Source of the DNA: Urechis unicinctus
Taxonomy: Eukaryota; Annelida; Polychaeta; Xenopneusta; Urechidae
DNA: 64,000 nt
Assembly: GCA_034190875.2 (NCBI GenBank)
Contig: CM067357.1
Location: 15,277,327-15,341,326, forward strand
Direction of reading: 5' to 3'
The position numbers and the translations under genes are program-made. Below are positions 56,878-64,000 of the stretch, in pieces. The notes beneath the pieces were generated by a model, which made no database searches, was not told where the DNA came from, and saw only the letters and a list, made by a program, of their open reading frames with translations. Numbering within the stretch: the first letter of the stretch is position 1; every line of letters begins with the position of its first letter.

Positions 56878-57260
56878 AAGGTAAATAGAGGGTTGAAGTA
56901 CACCAACACTTATGTGTTATAGGGTGCCTTAAAAGGTGAAAAGATACGGTTGACCTCATTAGGCAGCTGCCTTCTAGGATAAATGTTTAAAAGGAGAAAT
57001 AAACGCGAATGGAGATGAAAATATAACAATGCGAACAATCTTCCAGGGCGACAGTCCCAAGGCAAGCCAGCCGTTTGTCTTTGTGGAATCCTGGCTAAAG
57101 TTGTGTGTTGTAGACATGGCCCTTGCAAGGAACTCTCCACTCAACAACAAAGATCCGATTGCCCACAAACATGAGTTGCAACCCACGGCCAACAGGTTGC
57201 CCCCTATTAGTTGCCTCTTATGACATGCAGGAGGATATAGTGTTCCTATTCTACCCCGGG
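56878..57260 (-). mobile_element. SINE copy, near full length
   Basis: Tail AAGGTAAATAGAGGGTTGAA; body CTTCTAGGATAAATG; leader CAACCCACGGCCAACAGGTT and TTCTACCCCGGGAC at 57260. The central GGACCAGGCC block is replaced by AGTCCCAAGGCAAGCCAGCC, a subfamily difference. Confidence 0.85.
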
Positions 57261-57439
57261 ACATTTGTCATCAATTAACAGATGATTGGGAATGTCATTT
57301 AACACTTCATAAGATATCATAGCCTCACATGATATGTACTGCTATAGCATTTCTCACCTGACTGAGAACACATCACAACAGGGGAACATGTACTGATTTT
57401 GAAATATATTGCAGATGATTCAGGTACTAGCTAAACTAG
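57261..57439. other. Spacer
   Basis: Nothing recognisable. Confidence 0.4.
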
Positions 57440-57848
57440 TAAGTAAGTAAACATAGGGTTAAGCGGAAAAAGTAGCGCCTGTTAAGGCGAATAGTTAAGT
57501 TGGCCTGATTAAGCAGCTTTAATGATTAATACGAGATAAAACGGAAATCCATGTAGATGAAGTTGAACTAGAACAGATAGCAGAAAAGACAACAATGCAA
57601 ACGATTATCTTACGGCAAGACACAACCAGCCAACTGGTCCATGCCATCAGCCTCTCGTCTGGGGTAAATTGGGCCAATGTGGAGTGTTGCAGATATGGTT
57701 CTCACAAGGACCACTCTACTCATTCAAAAAGATCCCTTTGCCCCCCCCCCGACATGAGTCGTAACATATGGCCAATTGGTTTCCCCCTATAAGTCGCCTC
57801 TTTTAACACGCTGGAGAATAGTGTCCCATTCTATCACCGAACCCACAC
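57440..57848 (-). mobile_element. SINE copy, diverged
   Basis: Tail AGTAAGTAAACATAGGGTTA, body GCCTCTCGTCTGGGGTAAAT, leader TGAGTCGTAACATATGGCCA and GAACCCACACAGGG. It includes a run of ten C at about 57741. Its hairpin has lost the second stem (GTCGCCTCTTTTAAC). Confidence 0.78.
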
Positions 57849-57857
57849 AGGGCATAA

Positions 57858-58040
57858 AATCTGTAATATATTCTTAACTCATCTAATTAAAGCAAGGATC
57901 AACTCTTTCAACCATTTCTAAAAGATTTTCAAACTATTTCCGATAAGAACCAGCACGGCACATTCAATGAGGATGTGACCTATACAAGCAGCTGGTTGCC
58001 GCTCTCTAAGTAGGGGCTGAATTTTGCGATTGCCTCCAGG
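57858..58040 (-). mobile_element. LINE 3' fragment, decayed
   Basis: AAATCTGTAATATATTC, AACTCTTTCAACCATTTCTA and GCACATTCAATGAGGATGTG correspond to the 3' UTR and ORF2 end of LINE A (34.1-34.3 kb). Confidence 0.6.
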
Positions 58041-58044
58041 TTGC

Positions 58045-58096
58045 CGCTATTAGTCGTCGATCATGACATACAGGAGAATACAGTGGGTCCATTCTA
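58045..58096 (-). mobile_element. SINE leader fragment
   Basis: TATTAGTCGTCGATCATGAC-ATACAGGAGAATACAGTGGG matches the leader's hairpin region and first 40 bases. Confidence 0.6.
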
Positions 58097-59029
58097 GGTG
58101 GTCTATGATGCAGTGTAGTTTATTTAGTTGGTGGACTACTCTAGGTAAACATGGGTTGACATAAGATTATGCTGGTAAACTGCATGTATTTGGTGGGTTG
58201 AAGATTTATGAGACTGGTGGAGAACATGTAGAGGTCTCATGGTTGATCACTTAAGGTACGTACCTAGTGGTAGAAATGGGGGGACTGTTGTAGTTGAAAG
58301 AACTTGGTTGGTTAAGCAGTGGGTTGGCAACTGATATTCAAAGGGCTGACTTATTTCAATATTCAGAGGATGACAGCAAAGTATTGTGATGGTGTAATAT
58401 TCCGTTGCTGGTATCAACACTACCATCACCGAACTGCAAGGTTATGAGGTGAAGGGTTGCAGAGAAGTATCGGTTTTGGCTATGCAAAAAAAAGTCGAAG
58501 CAAATATAAAATCTATCCTTCCTTTTTGATTTAATTAAAGTGCCTATCGTACGAAAATCATGTCATGTTTTTAGCCAGATTACGGAAATATAACCAAGAA
58601 GTATCAATTCTGTCTCTGTATCTGTCGTCAAAGTGCGCGCTTTCGGATCGAAATTCTACTTAAAAGACGAGTCCGGCGTATCGAGACGACGAGCTCATGA
58701 ATAATTAATCGTCTCGGCGTGACGTCAGCTCCGGCATTGTTTTCGTTACGAGGCGCGATAAGCGCTACGATTAGCGCGAAGGGGTATTTTTCGCTATTTT
58801 ATCATATTATCGCTCAGATTACAGAAACGAAAGTATTTCGATCGCATGCAGAATTTATAAATGGATCTCACCCGACACAATAGTTGAATTACATAGAGCT
58901 CATCTAAGTAAGCGTTTTGATTACATCAAATGGGTCAATCCACGGTTTTTATGGATGAATATGGTTCACTATGTAAAAGCCAGACCTCTTTTCGGGGCTC
59001 GTCTTCCTGGCTTCTACAACCTTAAATCG
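58097..59029. other. Intergenic, becoming CpG-richer after 58600
   Basis: No gene seen. A short inverted repeat CGAGACGA (58682-58689) / TCGTCTCG (58709-58716) precedes the first TGACGTCA site. Confidence 0.45.
58720..58727. promoter_or_regulatory. CRE-type palindrome TGACGTCA
   Basis: A perfect CREB/ATF consensus in a local CpG-rich patch (GGCGTGACGTCAGCTCCGG). Others are at 59821 and 61265, and outside this cluster at 723 and 13378. Function is not shown by sequence alone. Confidence 0.4.
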
Positions 59030-59426
59030 TTACGCTTTCCAAGTTCGGCCAGCAGGGCTAGAAGTAAGCATACTGCTGGGCTTTGCAGAAGTCAAAGCAG
59101 ACTCGTTCGTTGACTGAGAATAGTTCTGTCTTTATTCGCAAAATATTCCATCTTATATACAATTATTATCATTAAGAAGGCGGGGTCACTGTCAGCCCAG
59201 CCAACTGTCCAGTGCCATTGGCCGATAGCAATGCACAGAACAAAGTCCACTCGGATCATGCAACTCGGGACTCTGGCATATTTTACATACATAGATAACA
59301 AAGATAACTTGACGTTGATACTTGTATGGTCGTGACTTTTAAGACATGAGAAGGATGTATGGTAGACACATCAAAGATACTGCAGAGATAACAGATAACG
59401 CCCTTGAACGGGACCCTCTCGTTACA
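59030..59426 (-). mobile_element. Possible solo LTR
   Basis: On the minus strand a segment begins TGTAACGAGAGGGTCCCGTT (59426), contains TATATAAG (59158-59151) and AATAAAGACAGAAC (59136-59123), and is followed by a TTCTCAGTCAACG-type sequence, a typical LTR layout. A clear CA end and target duplication were not found, so the right-hand boundary on this strand is uncertain. Confidence 0.3.
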
Positions 59427-60846
59427 GGATGGTAATACTTATAACCGGAAATATCTAAAGCCCGAATACGGGTAGGTTACTGATACTTAAGATAAGTGCT
59501 ACTACTTGGTATAAGGGTTGTAACCATTCAAAAGTTAACGGAAATGCACGTTAGTAAAATATGAAATATTATTGACAATTCCAACCATTATACATTACAT
59601 ACTTTACAACTAGTCTGCGTCCCAGACTCTAGGGGTTCCGCTACGCTTCTCGCCCTTTGAGTCTACGGCCAGACAAGGTCTAAAAGTGGCGCGTCCGAAT
59701 ATTCATTAGACACGTTCGTTGATCTTCGTGACCAATCTACACAAAGGTTGTGACCCGGATTGACCTTAATTGCGCCTGGCTCATGAAACTGGCTTGTGAT
59801 ACGCACCCTTCGGTTCCATGTGACGTCATGGACATTGTAGTGGTCTGCATCCAATGAGAACACATTGAAGGTCTTCTGGAACTATCGGCGTCTCAAAAGT
59901 TCAAATTGGAACTACAACCAGCGCTTTTATCGCGTAGCTGCACGATAGTATGTTTACGTGATAGTCAGTTAAAAAGAACCAGCTGTGTGTCTGCTTCCTC
60001 GTCGACTGTGTGATAAACGGTGCCACTCAGCGTGAAACAACAAATCGGAGTGTTGTAGAATGTGTGCCCGGCTCATAAAAATCACTCGGCCGGTTGGACA
60101 AGTTCTTCGGAACTTGTAGAATAGACCAATGAGAGACAACGACTCAAAAGTACCGAGAGAGACCGAGAGACACGGCTTGTGATTGGAGCATCCCAAATCT
60201 GGGATGCCTGTCCAGTTCAAGTCATTATGGTCTCCCAGACCTGAAGGCGAGACTATTCAATATCAGTAACATGTAAACAGCGCCCGCAGCCATCAGGCTG
60301 GGGGACCTTGACTAATGGTTCACCGAAATCAGTTGATGTTTACTTCCCTATCCAAAATAATATATTTTGCACCCAGAAACTTCGGCCACACAACGTTTCA
60401 CATCCGAGCCGTATTGGTCATTGTGCGTTTCTGCCCGCTGAATTATCAATATTTTTGTTGAAATGGACCAGTGGCATTGATCACCTAGTGGCTGTTGGTA
60501 TGGGTAGTTAGTCGAAGTCGAAGTTGTTATTTGTACCATTTTGGTTTAATCCTGATTATTGCTTTTCTTACTTGTTCCATGATTCAAGCTTCATGTGTCA
60601 TTGTTTGTAACCATAATAACTATTGCTTCGCATTGGAAATTCCAAATGCTCGATAATATATTGATATAGTACCTCGAAAAAATATGTTTAAATTTCATCA
60701 AACCATTCATAGCTAATTCCATCTTTATCGTTTAAAGTTTATTTACTCCCTGCTTCGCCTGCCTTGGTGTATCTGTTAATAGCCATGTTTGATCTATTCC
60801 TTTGTATACTGTGTTGTTTTAACAGTAGAAACAAAATCTCAAAAAT
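59427..60846. other. Intergenic
   Basis: No gene supported. A TGACGTCA site is at 59821-59828. Short frames look random. Confidence 0.4.
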
Positions 60847-61057
60847 AACTAATAGTTTTGAACGCGATAGGTATCATTTCCAAAAGATGAAAGTTTGAGT
60901 CAGTAAAGATTAATAGCATAATCGTTTTTTTGAGAAGTAAAATAAAGGTTCAATGCTTCCATTAATGTTTCTAATGGTTTCGTGTAAATGTTTGGGCAAT
61001 TCAATAGTCCCATACATGCATGTACGTCAAATATATTTGAATACACAGATGCATTTA
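60847..61057 (-). repeat. Right arm of the 212-bp dispersed repeat
   Basis: Reverse complement of 981-1192 over its full length. Edges are sharp at both ends. Confidence 0.85.
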
Positions 61058-61370
61058 AAGGTCAACTTCAACGATTTTCATCATTTCTTTATAATGTGTT
61101 TCAAATTGAAGATTAATAACCCATAAAACAACGGGGACCCATAATTCATTGCAACGGCATGCATAAGTACTAAAAATCCACCGATAAGGTTTCATTCGGA
61201 AGAAAATACGAAGCCATCTTCTCGATGCCATTTTGCCTCAGTTGGCCGCTAGGTGCACGTTGCGTGACGTCATTCCTGCTGCGCTGACTCCAAGAGAATT
61301 TGACTGCGAGCGAGCGAGCGAAGCGAAAAACGATTGTTTGGATTTTAAAATTACACCGTTTTGACAAGCC
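61058..61370 (+). promoter_or_regulatory. Candidate promoter region of the P2X7-like gene
   Basis: CpG-rich, with TGACGTCA at 61265-61272 and a GCGAGCGAGCGAGCGAAGCG tract at about 61308-61327, about 40-100 bases before the ATG at 61371. No TATA box in the expected position. Confidence 0.35.
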
Positions 61371-62664
61371 ATGACGTCTTCTGATGAAGTTTACCAGTCC
61401 TCATAGCATAACATTGGGGCAAATCATGTCCATGACTATTTATTTGAGCCAATATGGACGGGAGTTGAAAAATCCAAGTCACACTACGAAATGACACCGG
61501 GAGCTAATTCAAGGGTCCGCTTCGGATGAAGAATCAACAAAAGATTTCGATGAATGGTAAGTTTTAGAATACCCTTCCCAAGCTTTATTGAACTATATTA
61601 ACTGGTATAAAATAATCGTTAGTTTCATTTACCCAATAAATTTACACATTCTGTAAGTTGAGGATGGTATGTTGACAGACCTAACTACAACAACAAATAG
61701 TACTTGGCTAGTGAATGTAGCTTTGTCATTGTACCCTGAGCACATTGAATATTGTGGACAGATGTTTGCATGCAGTTTATAAAGTATTTTCCTTTTATAT
61801 TCATTCATTGTACCACAAATATAAATTTACAATGACTCTTTAATTATTTCTCTAAGTTAGGTGTAGATGTCATTACTGCATCCCAATGGACACAGCCAGA
61901 GAGTGCTACAGAAGTTTGGAGAGAGTGATGGCTCTAACGGAGGAATGGACATGCATCACCAAGCATCCCAGATTCCTGGCTAGCTGCATGAATAAAAATG
62001 TGCTGATAGTGTCCAAATTTTAATCTATTCAAATGGACAGACCTGTTGGAGATGAGGTCTCTACAATGAGTAAGTTAGCCATTATTGCTTCCAAAAAGGA
62101 TGGGTTGAGGTTGAACAATCATATTTATTACAAAGGGAACATTAATTCCACTGTGCAAAATATTCATTGTTCATATTGATGAACTACAATATATTTTACA
62201 TAGCCAAGAATAAATAATGCCAGTTACATGAAATCCAGAGGCAGAGCTTACAATAACATTATGAAGTGAGGGAATGGTTGACAAATGACAATTGTTTTTT
62301 TAACTATACAACTTATTTTAAAACCATAGACAACTAATTGACATATTGCTTCAGATTATTCAGGTATCTAGCCTACCGTCAGTTTACACTCTGGATATGG
62401 CACAGACTGGGCAAAAGAAACAGGAAAGTGCTGGCAGCCTGTGTAGTAACAGCTGTTAGAAAATCCTTCCCTGACCCGGGCGGCAAATATACAGGTTATC
62501 TACAATGGAGCGGAAGATTTCTTGGTCAGGTTGAATCGACACCTGTGAGCACCTACGAGAAGGTCCTTTTCAGGTTTCTCGTACTGGGGGGCAATAGGTG
62601 GTGGGACAGTCCTGTCATCTGCAAGGACCTCAGCAAGTCTGTAGCTTGGGTATTTTTGCCTTAG
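61371..62664 (+). pseudogene. P2X7-C-terminal-domain-like protein, three exons, disrupted
   Basis: Exon 1 (61371-61556) reads MTSSDEVYQSS, TAG, then VHDYLFEPIWTGVEKSKSHY and, after a one-base shift, SASDEESTKDFDEW. The donor GATGAATG/GTAAG joins the acceptor AAGTTAG/GTG to complete W-C-R-C-H-Y-C in exon 2 (61861-62069), which continues IPMDTARECYRSLERVMALT, EEWTCITKHPRFLASCMNKN and then breaks. Exon 3 (from 62355, after TATTGCTTCAG) reads LFRYLAYRQFTLWIWHRLGK, RNRKVLAACVVTAVRKSFPD and PGGKYTGYL. CxCxxC...TxxEC...CITxHPxF and AYRQFxxWxxxxLGxxxRxVxPxCVVxxIRxxFP are the zinc-binding and helical parts of the domain found at the C-terminus of P2X7 receptors and in many invertebrate stand-alone, transposon-linked proteins. 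One nonsense change and two frameshifts indicate decay. It faces the THAP gene. Confidence 0.58.
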
Positions 62665-62848
62665 ATCAAGCACCTGATGTACATAGTCTGAAGCAAATCA
62701 ATGATATTCATATTTTATGATAGTCATATAATGTTATATGCCAATTTTTAATTGGGTAACAATGTTTGTGCAAATGAAACTTATTCAGGTTTCGGTAATA
62801 AATGTCAAAATAACATGTGTTTCATTTTAGATAAATGCATGTTCACAC

Positions 62849-63945
62849 CAAAAGAAATTGGTACTTTGACAGGCTTGGGATTTTCCCATACCTGAACATG
62901 TTCAGTGTTCTAATAGCACTACTGCCACTTACAAAAATCCCTGAAGCCATGAACAAATTTCCTGCGGGCATAGCTCCTGTAAAAGGTTGGTAATCCCACA
63001 TCTTACGGTGTCCATTCACGCCGATTTGTTCAAAACAAGCAATACTCCCCCGGTATCTTTGATTCTGACTAGGGCCATCCTCCAGATCAACACCACTGTA
63101 CATAAGCATTCTGTGAGCTAAATTTTTCTTCCATCAAATAAAACCCTGTGATTACACTACAAACAAAACAATATTTACCTAACAGTTCTTCAAACGCCAT
63201 GTCATCATCAGTATCCATCTCAGCATCATCACTTCGTTAGTGAAGTCAGTCCAACAGATTCCTCCTGGGGCTCATATTGGGTGCCCTTGGTGACACTTTT
63301 GGTGATGTGGGCCAACTTGGCTACCTCTTGAATATATCTTTATCCCAGGAAAGATAGAACTCTGTGTCTGTAGAGACTTGTCAGCCATCTATGGTATCAA
63401 TACAATAAGTATGCTACAATTTCATTCATCATAGCCTTTAAGGATGTAAATGTTTACAAATTGACTCTGAAAAGACACGTGGATACATACAACAGAAGTT
63501 ATCCCCGCCAATGCATTTCATCATATATAATAATGCAGTTGCCTTGTGACACTCACCAAAACATTTGCCTGCACCCCCAATGACAAGTGAGAGCAAGCTT
63601 CATGGTCGGCAGACGGCAAGGCACTCGCCCCTCGTGTAGCAAACAGCGCGGACGCTGACAGGCGAAGTTTCTTCGCCTAGCCTAGGTCGGCAGTACTTGA
63701 GTGTGACACCTCAGTCTGTGATTCACCACTGTCACTAGATTTATCTATCTGCTCAGCTGCCAATACCATTTCGGAGGCTAGGTTTCTTACGAAATCCTAG
63801 ACTTTTGAGCAGCTCTGGGTCAGTCTCATAAGCACTTTTCTCGAAATGATCAGAACATAGAACTGTCGTATAACTAGTATAAGGGCAGGACTACAGTGTT
63901 TACGCTTGACTTTCGACACCCATATGCGGCGCATATCTCTTTTAG
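62849..63945 (-). pseudogene. THAP-domain transposase-like gene (partial, disrupted)
   Basis: Near the window edge the minus strand encodes CAAYGCRKSS (63933-63904) and, one frame over, LCSDHFEKSAYETDPELLKS with LGFRKKPSLRNGIGS. This is the C2CH pattern of a THAP DNA-binding domain, with the middle shortened. A second exon (ending 63179, donor TTAG/GTAAAT) contains AHITKSVTKGTQYEPQEESV and, shifted, DDAEMDTDDDMAFEELLG. A third (63117-62849) reads YRGSIACFEQIGVNGHRKMW, DYQPFTGAMPAGNLFMASGI and FVSGSSAIRTLNMFRYGKIP, resembling the region after THAP in Kolobok-type or related transposase-like proteins (xMPAGNxxLxxxIxFSGSS). The catalytic region is not in the window or is lost. Frameshifts lie near 63890 and 63230. 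Confidence 0.52.
63180..63730. other. Introns and linker exon of the THAP-like gene
   Basis: Apart from the linker exon near 63340-63179, no further coding is evident. An inverted repeat GGCGAAG-TTT-CTTCGCC occurs near 63662-63678. Confidence 0.4.
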
Positions 63946-64000
63946 AAACAAAAAAGTCACGCCTGACTTCTCATTGTTCCGACAACCAAACGCACAACAA

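Noticed and set aside
59030..59426. Complete LTR retrotransposon
   Set aside because: There is only a single LTR-like segment. No gag-pol frames, primer-binding site or target duplication were found nearby, so only a weak solo-LTR call is given.

Overview
The window reads as nuclear DNA of a metazoan, most likely a marine invertebrate and probably a mollusc. Genes are interrupted by GT-AG introns, C2H2 zinc-finger genes are arranged as duplicates, and much of the sequence is built from RNase H-bearing non-LTR retrotransposons, short retroelements, DNA-transposon gene remnants and microsatellites. The mollusc assignment is an inference from the style of the repeats; I recognise no single-copy marker that proves it. 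I see no bacterial operons, CRISPR arrays or rRNA/tRNA genes.

Layout. 0-1.6 kb: decayed reverse transcriptase on the minus strand, one arm of a 212-bp repeat whose inverted partner lies at 60.85 kb, and short retroelement (SINE) copies. 1.6-5.7 kb: retrotransposon ORF1/ORF2 debris, then a frameshifted C2H2 zinc-finger pseudogene (copy A). 8.5-10.5 kb: a GC-richer island of long but frame-broken minus-strand coding sequence with a 24-bp-stem hairpin; I cannot name its genes. 11.1-12.4 kb: the best intact gene, a three-exon GNAT acetyltransferase resembling NAT16. 13.2-14.1 kb: YqaJ-type exonuclease pseudogene. 18 kb: a complete SINE with 12-bp target duplications. 20.3-24.3 kb: isolated exon-like remnants, one GPCR-like. 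26.2 kb: a tandem duplication. 27-32.3 kb: a third zinc-finger fragment and zinc-finger copy B, which is open except for one TGA. Copies A and B are inverted segmental duplicates lying tail to tail, and B carries a 622-bp hAT-like insertion that is absent from A.

32-58 kb is a retroelement graveyard. I-group-like LINEs and SINEs all lie on the minus strand, interrupting plus-strand remnants of a RecQ-like helicase, an OB-fold-like exon set, a PIF1-like helicase end, an ankyrin repeat and a second YqaJ nuclease. The LINE and the SINE share both ends: the SINE equals the LINE 5' leader joined to the LINE 3' tail. That tail contains a stem-loop with a covarying base pair. 58-61 kb is CpG-richer, with repeated TGACGTCA sites and a possible solo LTR. 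61.4-64 kb holds two convergent transposon-like genes: a P2X7-C-terminal-domain-like gene (+) and a THAP-domain transposase-like gene (-).

Only the acetyltransferase, and zinc-finger copy B if its TGA is polymorphic or erroneous, look able to make a protein. The rest records invasion, duplication and decay. All coordinates were read by eye, so repeat edges can be off by several bases.
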